Part shown: in pieces, positions 50,301 to 62,700 of the stretch
Layout: each line of letters starts with the position of its first letter
Numbering within the stretch: position 1 is the stretch's first letter
Source: Tubulanus polymorphus
Lineage: Eukaryota > Nemertea > Palaeonemertea > Tubulaniformes > Tubulanidae
Direction of reading: 5' to 3'
NCBI RefSeq assembly: GCF_964204645.1
Contig: NC_134026.1
Coordinates: 19,300,650 to 19,364,649, forward strand
DNA: 64,000 nucleotides
Program-made: the position numbers and the translations under genes
The notes under the pieces: model-generated
The model's input: only the letters and a program-made list of their open reading frames with translations
Told to the model about the DNA's origin: nothing
Database searches by the model: none

Positions 50301-53300
50301 CAACTTTTATAGTATTATATAATTAGAATGTAAATCCATGAACAAGCAGTTGAGTTTGAAACAAGTCTTGGAGCCTGATACATCTTGCAGGCAAATTCCC
50401 AAGCTACTCGATTGAGAATCTAAAGAATAAAATCGTCTACGTTCAGTGCTGAAAACTACTAGCTTTCTCATTGTTGCATAACTCAGGATTTAATCGTAGC
50501 TGGAGCTTCCCCGAAAGACGAGTTAGAACAATTAGTTGTGTTAAAGTTTCTCTAGATTTCATTGACCCTAAAGATTACCTCCTTTTTTACAGCTGGGTGT
50601 GTAACCACAAAAAACAAACTAACTCCTAAGTTAACCGCTTATGAAAGCCTCTTCTCTACAGGTGCACCTGACTACATCGTACCTGTTAAATAGTACCCAC
50701 CTGAATTCAAATTCGGCAAAAAGCTGATCAAACATAGTCAGGGCTTCTTTGATCTGAAATATCAAAATAACATACATACTGATACCTGGTATTTTCAAAT
50801 ATGCTATCTAAGATACTATCTAGGTGAGTTAACAGCAATTGAAATAAGCCCATAACTCACCATTACGGTAACCTAAATCTAAATTGGACTTAATTCTTAA
50901 AACTTAGTTTTCAATTTGAAGAGATTGAGCACAACATCAAATTCAGGGTAGGTTGAACCGAAGTCGAAACCGAAAGTTACAATTTCAACTATCATGCAGA
51001 ATGATGGACTAAAATTACAGTCTTGCATAAGAATAGATAAAGAGCCGATATGAGTGGTCTTACTCTCAGAGATTTGGTTCGTTAAAACTTTTATACAAGT
51101 TCACAGTTATCTTATGAAGTGTGATTCAAACATCATAGTAAAATACACGATGGGCAAAAAACGAATTCGATAATTCACTCACAAGATTCGAATAGTGGTT
51201 AACGTTTTTCAGCGATTGTTCGCGTAACATAGCGCGTAGATTGTCGAGCGTTCTCGTCAACGCTCGTGCCAATGGTCGCATGCTGCCACTTTCCGGTTCT
51301 CGATTCATGATACTCGATCCCGCGGCTAAACACTGAAAACAACAATAACAACCGACTATGAATGAAATGAGATGATGATAAAAGTAGAGAAACTGAATCG
51401 ACGAGTTTTAAAGGAGAAAATTTCTAATTTCGAGGAAGCGTCGCTTTCATATCCCAATTACTGTGGACTCCTCCTAAATCGATACCGTATATTTCGGTGA
51501 AACCATTAATTTGCAGGTTTTGTAAGCAAATTTTTCATATTTGGCAACCACCTAAGCGGGTAAAAACAAATCGCAACTATACCGATTTAGGCCTAGTTCA
51601 ACTACATACTAGACAAAGATTCATAGCTGCCTATTTCTCAAAATTGAAGGAGAATTCAAAGGAGTTTCAGTATTTTGCTCAAATTAAAGGGGTTTCAAGC
51701 ACCTTTAAAAGCATTTTCCGTTTGAAAGAGTTGTTAAGCAATCAAGGAGTTGTACTGACTAATAACATAATTGAGAAAATGGTGATTAAGTTGATAATTA
51801 TGGTGATAATGTTGATAATATCATTCAAATAATGATAAATTATCAAAGTGTCAAATGTCTGACGTGACCCCAGGCAACAGATTGATACCTGCGTTAAGTC
51901 GATTATGGCACGTTTAGTGTGAAATTTACCTCAGCCCCGAACCATAATTGGCCAGATAGATTTTCTTGTACAACGTCGTCGGGAAATTTCGCTCGGAAGT
52001 CACGATTGGCGCGACTGTGCGGTATCGCCTCATTCATGATCGACTGGATCACGTTGAGAACTTTGTCCTGGCAAGCGCGCAGCTGATTGACCAGCAACGT
52101 ACATCGTTCGGGATCCTTGCGACCGTCGAAACTGTCCAACTCGGAGGCGACTATATTCAAATCTTCGTCGGCGTAATAGAATCTGGCGAGCAACGACGGA
52201 TCACATTTCTGTTGTCAAATTAAGATAAACAAAGTCATTACAATTAAAAAAATCAAGTCCAATTAAATCTAGTCCTTCGATGGATGATTTAAAATCTAAA
52301 CCCATTTGTATATGATGTTTTATATGGGGTTTGGCTGAATAAATTAGTATCAATTATCATTAATAATAATCGTTAACTCTATACACTGAGATTTATATCA
52401 GTTCACTGCAGCTGTGTAACAATATATTTCCTATAGGTTTCCATACCTACAAACCATAAATACTGACGATTTGAAAAACAAACATCAGTTGGTTGGCATG
52501 GAAAAATATCATTAAACTTGACTATATTCAAATCTTCGTCGGCGTAATAGAATCTGGCGAGCAACGACGGATCACATTTCTGTTGTCAAATTAAGATAAA
52601 CAAAGTCATTACAATTAAAAAAATCAAGTCCAATTAAATCTAGTCCTTCGATTGATGATTTAAAATCTAAACCCCTTTGTTCATCAAAGCTCTTAATTAA
52701 ACTCGTTTTAGCTTTCTCTGTTCTCTTTTTGTATATGATGTTTTATATGGGTTTTGGCTGAATACATTAGTATCAATTATCATCAATAATAATCGTTAAC
52801 TCTATACACTGAGATTTATATCAGTTCACTGCAGCTGTGTAACAATATATTTCCTATAGGTTTCCATACCTACAAACCATAAATACTGACGATTTGAAAA
52901 ACAAACATCAGTTGGTTGGCATGGAAACATATCATTAAACTTGAAAATGGTGTCTTCGTTCTGTGATGCAACCCCATGTAAAGAAGAATTTTTGCAATCC
53001 TTCGATACAGTACAAAATGGATCAAAATTCTACGTTTTAGTTTAGCTGCCCGTCTGCTAGGCCATCAGACGTCCTCTCAAGTAAATTTGGTCAGTTATTT
53101 CTCTATTGAATGATGGCAGCTCCTTCAAACCCAGCATCTTTTTTAAGCTGTTATGTAGATTATCTAGACCAAACGGTTGTCATGCGAAGCGTGCAGTGCC
53201 TATATACATGAACTTGATACTTGATACCCAGTATCATACTTTTCAGACGATTGTTCATTATACCATGTTATAACAAAACAAATTGCAACAAATCGATACT

Positions 53301-55691
53301 CCAAACCGCAGGGTTGAAAACTATGGTATGCCATAAATGAAAAAAATATGAGCGCTGAACCGACATATGTTTTTGGAACGTAATAGCGTCCCGACATAAG
53401 AATTTATATATCTGCAGTGACGCAATACTTTAACGCATTTGTGACGACGTAAGTTTTTGCGACGACGTAAGTTTTTTCGACAACGTAAGTTTTTGTGATG
53501 ACATAAGTTTTTTTGGTGACTAAGTAAGTTTTTGCGATGACGTAAGTTATTTCCGAAAATCACCACCAGGTGGCACTGCAGATGTTCTTCGAATTAAATT
53601 ACATTTTCTTCTCGGAATCTGTCCACCAGGTGCGAAGGCTGAGACTAACCGGAATATCTTCCATCTCCATGATTTATGCAGACGCGCCAAATACACATAC
53701 ACAGTCCGGATTTTTTGGTAATGTTTCATCGAAAATTGCGATTCAATTCTCTGTAGTGCCACCTGGTGGTGATTTCTGGAAATACCTTACGTAGTCACAA
53801 AACCTTACGTCGTCGCAAATACATTTAAGTATTACGTTGCTGTAGAAATATAAATTCTTATGCCGGGACACTATTAAGTTGCAAAAAACATATCTCGGTG
53901 CAGCGCTCATATTTTTTCATTTATCACGTTCCATAGAAAACTTCAGTCATACCACATAGCAGTGGAATTTTTGGATATACTGTCTTGCCAGCATTATATG
54001 GTGGAAAAGTTAAAAGAGCATAAGATACTGGCCCAGTGCACAGCCATGAACCATGATCACATATGGCCCGTGCCTAATAAGAGAGCATGGTCACACATAA
54101 ACCACTCACTCGATCCTAAAAACAATGTCGCGCCAAAGCGAAGTGAGTCACTGGAACCAGTCACAATTCATTAGCAATAATTTTGGCACCTGTGTGAACG
54201 GTAGCCTCGGGCCTAATCTAAATAATAATAATAATAATTTATTGAGCCTAAAATCCATATAAAATATGCTCATTGGCTTTACAATATAAAGACACAATTT
54301 AAACATAAAGATAGAAAAAACAATTTACATCATTAGTTAAAAGCTTTAGTGAACAAATGGGTTTTAAGTTGCGATTTAAAAACATCAGTAGAAGGACTAG
54401 ATTTAATTGCATCTGGTAAGGAGTTCCAAAGTAGTGGGGCGGAGTAAGAAAAGGCCCTGTGACCCGCAGAGACAAGATTGACACGAGGGATGACTAGAAG
54501 TGATTGACTGTCTGATCTTAACACTCTAGAGGATGCCTTGTATTGCACTAATGATTTCAAATATTGTGGGGCCTGACCATTCAAGGATTTATAAGTAAGG
54601 ATCAAGATTTTAAATTGGATGCGGTATTTGATTGGAAGCCAATGCAGATCGTGTAGAATCGGTGTTATGTGACAAAATTTTGAGTTTCGAGTCAGGATCC
54701 GGGCAGCAGAATTTTGAATACGTTGTAATTTATCTAAAATGTTGTCAGGGAGGCCAAAGAGTAAAGAGTTGCAATAGTCAAGGCGAGTTGTCACAAAAGC
54801 GTGAATAAGGCGTTCAGCAATTCCTTGATTCAAAAACTGCCTGATCTTACTAATGTTTCTAAGGTGATAGAAAGCTACAGAGCATAAGTGGTTTACATGT
54901 TTTACCATGGACATGTTCTGATCAAAAATGACGCCGAGATTACGTAAGGAGTGAGATGAAGTAATTACAGCATCATCAAGATTGAGATCAAATGTGCGAA
55001 GCTTAGTAAGCTGTGATGGAGAGCCAATAAGGGAGAACTCGGTTTTGTCACCGTTTGCCTGAAGAAAGTTTAAATCCATCCAATGTTTAAGTTCAGTATA
55101 GCAAAGTTGGAATGTATTTTTGGACACCAATTCGTTAACTTTTGGTTTTATCCTGATATACAACTGTGAATCATCTGCATAAAAATGAAAATCTTAATTG
55201 AATTTCCTTATGATATCACCAAAAGAACGTAAATGGTGTACAGCAGTGGACCTAAAACAGACCCCTGCGGTATACCAAATTTGAGTAAACGTGGTTCAGA
55301 CTTAGAGTCGCCTATACAAACAGTTTGATAGCGATCAGTAAGGTAAGATTCTAACCATTGGTAGCAAGTACCTGACAGACCGATTCGGTGTTTAACACGA
55401 GCGCAGCACCTAGCATCTAGCACAGGCCAGTTACGTTCGTGTGATGGCAGCTATAATCAGAACTGCTCCATTCCGTATAGGCCTATAAAACCAAAGTAAA
55501 CTACACAACAGTAGTCTACTGGCCTTTGAATCTAGGTCCTGACTGCGCAATTACTTGAAATATAGGCCTAAATTGCATTGAGAGACAAAACAGCTAGGCC
55601 TTCAAAAAGAAGATCAATTTTATTTCTAAATTATATATTGTTCATAAATAACTACCTTTGGTTTATATAGCCATTTGCGTAGCGAAAGCAT
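44340..55691 (-). CDS. ZFYVE28: ZFYVE28 / lateral signaling target protein 2 (Lst-2)
   Basis: Lst-2 is an endosomal FYVE protein that promotes EGF-receptor degradation; in human cells monoubiquitylation keeps it in the cytosol. Exons on the minus strand: 55691-55656, 52208-51930, 51332-51183, 50753-50701, 49349-49170, 48587-48486, 47862-46915, 46562-46402, 45503-45321, 45121-45018, 44471-44340 (stop included). All are GT-AG with agreeing phases; 775 residues, human about 887. The tiny first exon encodes [12 protein letters not shown]. The conserved N-terminal domain follows ([35 protein letters not shown]). Lys86 in [12 protein letters not shown] aligns with the human ubiquitylated Lys87. The large exon 7 is Ser/Asp-rich with an alanine run encoded by GCN repeats. 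The C-terminal FYVE has [25 protein letters not shown] and, in the last exon, IFCSRCS then PVRVCNHCF. The membrane- and zinc-binding residues are all present. Confidence 0.96.
45931..46259 (+). mobile_element. LINE reverse-transcriptase C-terminal fragment
   Basis: An open frame encodes [19 protein letters not shown], then [16 protein letters not shown], then [19 protein letters not shown] and [13 protein letters not shown]. This is the common C-terminal end of CR1/Jockey-like LINE ORF2 proteins. It sits in a ZFYVE28 intron, antisense to the gene. It is 5'-truncated, with the 'KYPKG' segment degraded from the usual family pattern. Confidence 0.8.
48158..48370 (+). repeat. SINE copy 3 with duplicated head
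   Basis: A tRNA-like head (box B-like GGGTTTGAACCC, preserved) is followed by TTACCGTAGTGTCCCTGGGC and CACTTAACCTCATTGCCTC, as in the other copies. The segment GAGTGGTATGGGC is repeated in tandem at the start. The 3' tail is missing. It lies in a ZFYVE28 intron. Confidence 0.75.
52149..52943. repeat. Tandem duplication covering part of ZFYVE28 exon 2
   Basis: Unit A (52149-52519) and unit B (52520-52943) are nearly identical; B has about 53 additional bases after AATCTAAACCCCTTTG. Unit A includes the first 60 bases of ZFYVE28 exon 2 and its acceptor. Unit B therefore carries a second acceptor and a partial exon copy (52520-52579) in intron 1, without a donor site. Both units end with GGCATGGAAA.ATATCATTAA. 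Confidence 0.9.
53321..53936. repeat. 616-bp foldback element with inner minisatellite
   Basis: The outer arms pair (CTATGG...GAGCGCTGAACCGACATATG at the left against CATATCTCGGTGCAGCGCTC at the right), continuing through TTATGTC/GCCGGGACAC and TACGTC-type blocks. At 53441-53552 the left arm has six units of about 19 bp containing GACGTAAGTTTTT. Inner inverted words CCACCAGGTGGCACTG (53563) and AGTGCCACCTGGTGG (53755) bracket the loop. It lies in ZFYVE28 intron 1. Confidence 0.85.
54215..55440 (-). mobile_element. 5'-truncated, decayed LINE (CR1/L2/Jockey-like)
   Basis: On the minus strand the RT core appears as [13 protein letters not shown], then [16 protein letters not shown], then (after a frameshift and one stop codon near 55185) [13 protein letters not shown] with the catalytic YADD. 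A long frame follows at 55163-54333 with [24 protein letters not shown] and HLFTKAFN at its end. The 3' end carries an ATTATT microsatellite at about 54215-54240. The element lacks endonuclease and ORF1 and is inactive. It is in ZFYVE28 intron 1, same strand as the gene. Confidence 0.88.
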
Positions 55692-56380
55692 GGTGGTTCC
55701 AATTGCCTCAGATCATACCATCAAACATTACATTCAACATCGTAGTTCAAATTTTGAACGTTTGATGTCAACCGCCAGATGCAACAATGTTACCTGGTAA
55801 TTTTGCTGCCAATTCTACAAATTAATCAAAATAAATTAACACTTTACTTAGTCTCCAATGCTGCTTTAATGATTATTGATGATTTTGCTTCACACTCCTT
55901 AAAAGGTGTTGACGTTGTCATCACAAAATGGCAGTTTTACTTGTTCAATTTAAATTCAGAAGTGAGCTTACTAACATTGCCTTATGATCATCATAAAATT
56001 GTACCCTTTCCTGTTAACAGCTTAAATGTCATAGTCATCGACTTTTGAGAAATAGTATCTATGTACAGGCAAGATTTCTGAAATGAAGCAGGCTAAGGCC
56101 TTTCTTTAAATTACTTGGGAGTAAGATCCACTGCCTCGAATTCCACCCAAATGTCATACCAAATATTTCTTTTCAACTTTGTCATGATTTCACTGCATGT
56201 CCAACTTTTGATGTTATTATTTTAGCAAGAAGTCAGTTTTCTATTCTTCTTCGATCATTTCGATTCAATGGTAATTTGACTTTATAAACCTAAATAGATT
56301 CTGAAGATTCAATCCATTCAGCCTTAAAAACTTTCAGTTCCAACCGAAAATTCAAAACTGATCTTTAGCGCTGACCTGCG

Positions 56381-57789
56381 TCACAGGGGCTCGTATCAGA
56401 GTTGTAGGTAGTGTAACTAGGGGTCCAGGGACACCATGCCCACTTGGGAAGTGGTTTCAAATGCTCAACAATCTAACAATTTCAATACATAACGCCCCCT
56501 AGTGACCATATACAAAAACCAATGACCTTGAAACCCACCAAAATCATAGAATATGTCAGCAGCTATGATTTTGTAATTGATTGTGATAACAAAATATGCC
56601 TCGTTACCAATTTAATATGGAAATACTAAGTTATTCTACTATTCAACGCCCCCTGGTGACCATATGCAAAACCCAATGACCTTAAAACTCACCACAATCG
56701 TAGTACATGTCATGAAATACAACTTTGCAATTGATCATGGTAACAAAATATGCCTAGGTACCAATCTAATAAGGAAATACTAAGTTATTCTACTATTCAA
56801 CGCCCCCTGGTGATCATATAGAATAACTAATGTCCTTAAAACTCACCAAAATCATGGAAGATGTCATGAGCTACAACTTTGCAATTGATAGAAGTAACAA
56901 AATATGCATAGGTACAAATATAATATAGAAATACTAAGTTATTGTATTATTCCTCGCCCCTGGTGGCCACATACAAAAACCAATGACCTTGAAACTCACC
57001 AAAATCATAGAACACGTGATGGGCTACAACTTTCCCATTGATTATAGTAACACAATATGCTTAGGTATCAATTTAATGTGGAAAAACTTTTCCCCACCTA
57101 CGAATGAGTACTGATGACACCAATATGGCTGCCAATTGCGTCATAATTGGCTGATCAAAAATACCTGTCTCAGGTATAAAACATCCCTTTCCAAGGAATA
57201 TCCATCACAAATTGCAATGACAGATGACAAACCAGTAGGAAGCTACAGGACCTAGAATTCTGGCCAAAATTGACATTTTTGGGCACTAAAAAGGTCATAG
57301 GACGGCCATCTTGAGTCAGATCGACCCAATTTTTCTTATGCTGATGGGCCCTTGGTAGATTCAAATAGGCCTATAAACCAAAGATCAAGGTAATTGATCA
57401 AAGCGCCTTCAAAATTTCCCTCTAAAACTTCGAAAATGTGTAATAAGTGCTGATTTTGGCGAACAACAATGGCTGCCAGCCGGCCATCTTGAATCTGACA
57501 GGGCCAGTTTTTGGGCTGAAGATGTGTCTAGGGTAGATACATGTATAAACCAAATATCAAGACATTACCTTGAAGCGTCTTCAAAACTTCCCAAAATAAC
57601 TGGATTCTGTCTACGGACGGACGACGGACCAAAAGTGAACGCAATAGCCCGCTGGGACTAAAGTCCCAAGTGGGCTAAAAACGATGATCTGTTAATCCGG
57701 TGTCTATGATATTATATACATTATGACACTGGATTATCATCAGATTATCGTTTTTACACTACCGACAAGTCTGATACGAGCCCCTGTGA
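56381..57789. mobile_element. 1.4-kb inverted-repeat element enclosing a tandem array
   Basis: The outer ends are inverted: TCACAGGGGCTCGTATCAGA near 56381 and TCTGATACGAGCCCCTGTGA ending near 57789. Inside are the tandem array 56488-57095, a unique stretch with TGGCTGCCA words, and a 3' part (57490-57760) also found at 40976-41237 and, as ends only, at 21349-21480. No transposase frame was seen, so it is non-autonomous. Confidence 0.75.
56488..57095 (+). repeat. Four tandem ~154-bp units with CTCF-like motif
   Basis: Units begin near 56488, 56644, 56798 and 56952, each with a CGCCCCCTGGTGACC-like word, then CCAATGACCTTGAAACTCACC-type sequence and TAACAAAATATGC. The first word of each unit (CGCCCCCTAGTG, CGCCCCCTGGTG twice, CGCCCCTGGTGG) resembles the reverse complement of the animal CTCF core motif. 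Confidence 0.85.
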
Positions 57790-59067
57790 CCTAACTACCA
57801 CCAACCATCTTTGTTTTTGTCTGACTTCTAGCAAACAATGACATTAAGATGGGCATATTTTTATAAGAGATTTTTTTTTAAATTTGATTCAGTTTTTTGT
57901 GATTTAACTATGGAGTGCGCAGGCTCGGATTCAGACTCCCACAGGAGCATTTGCGAAGGGGAGAAACTTCCTTCAAATCTCTAGAAGACAAGAATCCACG
58001 TGTTGTCTAATAGAGCATTAGAAAAGGGAGCGTTCAAATAGTACGCTCTCAGTCAATTTGGTCGGTTTTTAGACCCATCTCCATCGTACGAATTTGGTAG
58101 GCCTACTTATCTTATTGACCCCCTATCTTATTGATCCGTATGTACATAACGGTTTTTACATGCAAATGTCAAAATCTAGGACAACTGTCAATGACACGAG
58201 AGTGTCAAGTGTCAACAACGACAACGTCAACAACACTAAAAAACAATCAATCCACTAAAAAATTTCATTTAGACATTAGATTAGTTAGTCTTAGCTTAAG
58301 CCCATGGAACTTGAAAGAAAAACAAACATTGCCATGCCATGGAAATCCGGGAATTACGGCGGTATAATTAAACTTATCGTCGGTATTTACCACTGATCCA
58401 CGGGTTTTAGCTGTATTTTTTTTCATGTGTTTGATTGTGATCGAGCGTTTATTCCAATAATAATGCGGAAGTGATTTAATTGGTTGACTCTAAATGGCGG
58501 ACAATAACCGAGCCCGGTCCGAGTCCAGAACCGACATCGAAATGGGATGCACAAACGTCGAAAAATGAATGAAAACAAAGGAAAACCTTACTTAGATTAC
58601 GATTTTGGTTTTATTATCATTTATGGTAATCAACGAAAGATTCGGAATTCATTTCACTAGATGAATCCGGAAAGCCGGATTGCGATCCCTATTTGAGTCC
58701 AGCGTCCGACATTTAATACTGCGTCTCTCTGTTTCTGTTTCCGGGTGCTAATATTGAACAAAAACGAAAAAAATGCCCTGAATCATGGTTTTGGGTATGG
58801 ATAGGGCACAAAATGCCATCTGAAGACACGTAGAAAGAAGCAGATTTACAAATTATTGTCCAAAGCATCATAAGAACCGCTTTTTAAAACAGTGAAGCAA
58901 TAATTCGTGTAAAAAAATAAAAACCAAAGGTGTTTGTATTTTGTAAAAAAAAGGTAAGAAAGAGTCGGTCCCACCACATCTACACTCAATGACAATTAAT
59001 AGTCCACCAAATCACTCTTCTCACTTCACTAAACTGAAACTTATGGACTCTTAAAATGATGGCAGGT
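57790..59067. other. Intergenic upstream of RNF20; promoter-like spot near 58492
   Basis: No conserved protein is found. Around 58490-58560 CpG content rises, with a short 24-codon frame beginning at the ATG in AAATGGCGGAC. This may mark a transcription start of RNF20 (plus) or of ZFYVE28 (minus). Confidence 0.35.
58492..58503. promoter_or_regulatory. YY1-like promoter motif candidate
   Basis: AAATGGCGGAC matches the AAAATGGCGG core bound by YY1, often found just downstream of animal transcription starts. It sits in the interval between ZFYVE28 and RNF20, which are transcribed away from each other, so it could serve either. Confidence 0.3.
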
Positions 59068-59556
59068 GATATTTTGCCAATGCGGCATTATTCCTGTTAC
59101 TTATCGCTATTTTGCCAACCCAATGGCGCGTTCTGATTGGCTTATTGACGCCACGCAAGCACACCGAGGTGCGCGACTTAGAAAATGTGAGGAAAGTGTG
59201 GAGAACAGAGTTAGAGATAATAGGAGCATAGAGCAGGATTCAAACCTGGACCAGCATATTGCTAGCCTAACATCTTTCCACTAGATAAAACCATCAAGCT
59301 CACTGAAAACCAGTTGTATATTTTCACTAGGCCTACATATAGCCTCACCTTACCCTACCTATCCCTAGGGGTAAAAAACGGTCCCTTAACCTCACTCTAA
59401 CTCTTATCCTAACCCTCTAGACCCTAACCCTATTGGAACCCTAACCCTAAACCAAGAATATATAATGATTTTATTGTTATATTTTATTAGTTTATCTTAC
59501 ATATAGCCACTGGCAAAATAGCGTCTACTAAAATAACGCCGCATTGGCAAAATATC
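59068..59556. repeat. 489-bp inverted-repeat element with telomere-like repeats
   Basis: Exact 19-bp inverted ends GATATTTTGCCAATGCGGC and GCCGCATTGGCAAAATATC. CCCTAA-type telomere-like repeats lie at 59376-59452 inside. A related segment (CGCTATTTTGCC, TCTGATTGGCTTAT) occurs at 16535-16570. It ends about 200 bp before the RNF20 start codon. Confidence 0.8.
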
Positions 59557-59758
59557 CACTTCCGAAAATGATATGAGTAAATTCAGGTCTAACTGCAGTT
59601 TAGGTCACCTTTCCACTGTGTGTGTGTGAAGCTAGTGTTTTTAAAGAATAATGTTACGGTTAGAGTAGGTACATAACTCTGTTATCTTTATCTCAAATTC
59701 AATGATATTTCGTAATAATTTCTGGCATGCAGGTTAACTTCTACACGAGAAGGGCAGT

Positions 59759-62700
59759 ATGGCGACGAAAAGAACTCACAGTGATGCCACTGGTTCATCG
59801 GAATCATCATCTGATCATCCTCCCGTCAAGAAAGCTGCCAAATACTTAGATGAATTTAAGATCGGACCTGTGTCTACGATGGTATGTATTGTAATACAGG
59901 GTGACTTAAATAGACAAATTTTGGTTTGAATGAAATGGTTAATTTTCTTACTGTTTCACTGATAGAGTATGTTGGTTTATCAAAGTAGAAAAGCTTCAAA
60001 ACATTCTAGCAGTGTATATCCATTTGTCTAACATGTGTCTAAAACTGAAAAGGCAACTATGTCTTAGTTTTATGGGCAATCAATCTCTTAGAACATCTAT
60101 CTAGAATCTATTTTAACGTATTTTGAATTTCTGATAGGCCCCTGTTCATTTGGGTATTCCACAGTTTATATTGATGAAGATGAACTTGTGTAGGGGCCAA
60201 TTTATGTGCGAGACGGTTCAAAACTTTTGTCTATCAGCCTTCTTTAAACGCTCTAAAGGCCTATCCAGCGCTTAGTGAGGGATATTGACCAGAAATGTTG
60301 AGTACAAGATCCTCCGATTATTTGCGCAAAATACTTTTTCCGATGCTTAGATGCTTAGACTTTGCAAGGTCTCTATAGTTTTGAATTTTTTGAAATAGCT
60401 TTCGGCGATATGTCAATATTTCGAATTCAAGTCGGCCGACCATGTACCATACCCCTAGCAGTTTTTGTATTAGACCTAATGCAAAATGGACTGAATCGGT
60501 AAGTAAACAGCTCACCTGGCTTGAAAGCTAAAAATGACTGCCTTTTCTCACACAGGAAGAAATGGACATGAAAGTTTTGGCGTTTCAAAACAAGAAACTG
60601 TGCGAGCGTTTGGAGCAGCGCCGTAAGGCGGAGGCAGAACTGAGGCAACGCATTGAACAGCTAGAAAAACGCCAGGCAACTGATGATGCTGTGCTGTGTA
60701 TTGTAAATCGATACTGGAATCAGGTAATGGAGGTTGAATGAATATGATTGATGAAATGATAATTTTCTCATTCCTTATGCACAAATTTAAGTTTCTTCAT
60801 CTTTCATCATGGTAATTGTAAAACACACTGCGTATATATGACATTTTCATTGACTTTCGTTGTCATTAAAGCTGAGATATTTTTTGTTTTAGCTGGATGA
60901 AGACATAAGAATACTATTGCACAGATTTGATGCAGAGACGGTTGGTGATGACACTAATGGAACCACTATACTGAGTAAGTTACGATATACGGTGCATGTA
61001 TGTACAATGTACCATTGAGACCTTGCCTGACACTGGTGTTTGCTGGTGTGATGTGCCTCGACCCCTAGTTTATATAATGATAATAATTGAGCGAGCGGTG
61101 TGGGCGAGTTGTTAGAGCGTTTGACTCTGGGAAGCCGGGTCGCAGGTTTGATTCCTGTACATTACCGTAGTTTCCTTGGGTAAGACACTTATCCTCATTG
61201 CCTCTCTCCACCTAGGAGTAAATGATTACCTGGCCTGATAGATGACTCCCAAGTGCTTAGTAGCTGCTCGGATGTTACTTCTCCCAGGCAGAGATGACTG
61301 ATACATGGAATAAAGTTATAGGCTTGGGTAATGATACCAAATTTGGAGCGCATTTGAACTCACTCTGGTTAGGATACCTGCGCTATATAAATGTCAATTA
61401 TTATATGATATTTTTCATAGAATTTTCCCCAAATTAGTATGGTCTGCTCCTGATTTTTACGATCTTTGAATGCATTAGAGTGACATAGATGGGAAGTGAT
61501 TTTTTAGGTCAGATTCCATCCGTCCGATATTCGATCATGATATTTTAGGGTAAAAATCTCAGGCTAGAAAATCCGGCTTATTGTCCGGAAAATATCGTGT
61601 GTACATTATCAATATTCATCGCTGTTGTTGTATTAAATTAATATAGATTATTATGAATTTTATGTTTTGCTTTTATTTCGACAGATGTCACGCAGGCAAC
61701 CACGTCTTTTTTGGCTCAGCTGTCATCGTGGGATAAACAGGAAATTGAAGATAAACTTCATCAACGAGTCGAATTTTCAAAGCGATCCGTCGGAAAACTC
61801 ATACAGGCTTACGATAGGTACAAATCTTCTGATAACTACCGGGGCTTCGAGATGCAATCTGAATCAATTTCGGGCACCAAGCCCTTCTCTGTATTTTACG
61901 AAATATGACATTTAGACATGTCAAAGAAAAATCTTAGTAGCAGATATAAACAAAGGTTGACTGACCATATTACTGTCAAGACTAATGCCTTCTCGTTGAG
62001 TAATAGGCGTAGTTCTGCGACAGGTGGGCGAAGCGCTCGTCCTCTATTCAAGCGGATAGAATTTCCTGGCATGGCGTCGTTTGTTGATGATCGAAGTTGT
62101 TGTTCGTCGTTATTTTGTAGATTGTTGCAACGGAACGAGAAGTTGCGCCGCGTCGTACTCGGCGACGACAACAAAAAACAAGACGAGGCAAGCGGCGGCG
62201 ATGAGGACAAGGAAGGTGAGCATGAAAATGAGAAGAACGGTGAAGCCAATGACAACGTCGCCGAAGGTAGGCTCCAATCGGTTTATATCGTACACACCAA
62301 GTTCCCGGTAGTAGCTGGAGCACGAGGTTTCAAGTTTGCAACATACAAGTACGCGCGCGCGCACGCACACACGTCGACATCATCCGCGTTTAGACTTACT
62401 ATTAAACATTAGTTTCATTCGTTCGTCACCGATTTCGGTCGACGTGCACATTGCATTTCTTTTCGTACTGTCCAGAGATGATAGAAAACACTTCTTCGGT
62501 AGTTTTCGTTTTTTTTAATTTAGTGAAGTCGTTTCGTACGGCTTCGACGATACGTGCATTTACGAAGCCACGTTTCGTGTTTGTTCAAACTTATGATCTC
62601 ATTTTCGTTTGTGACCTTCCTATCCTCTTTCCTGGTGGATGCTGAATTTCCTCAATGTCTCTTATTTTTAAGTGTCATTCGTTCTCATTCCTATTCGATA

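Noticed and set aside
53441-53552. CRISPR-like array
   Set aside because: Units of ~19 bp abut without unique spacers, the host is an animal genome, and the run is part of a foldback arm.
61918-62412. Single 164-codon gene on the plus strand
   Set aside because: Only its part at 62121-62266 is real, as RNF20 exon 5 with good splice sites; the rest is intron read-through.
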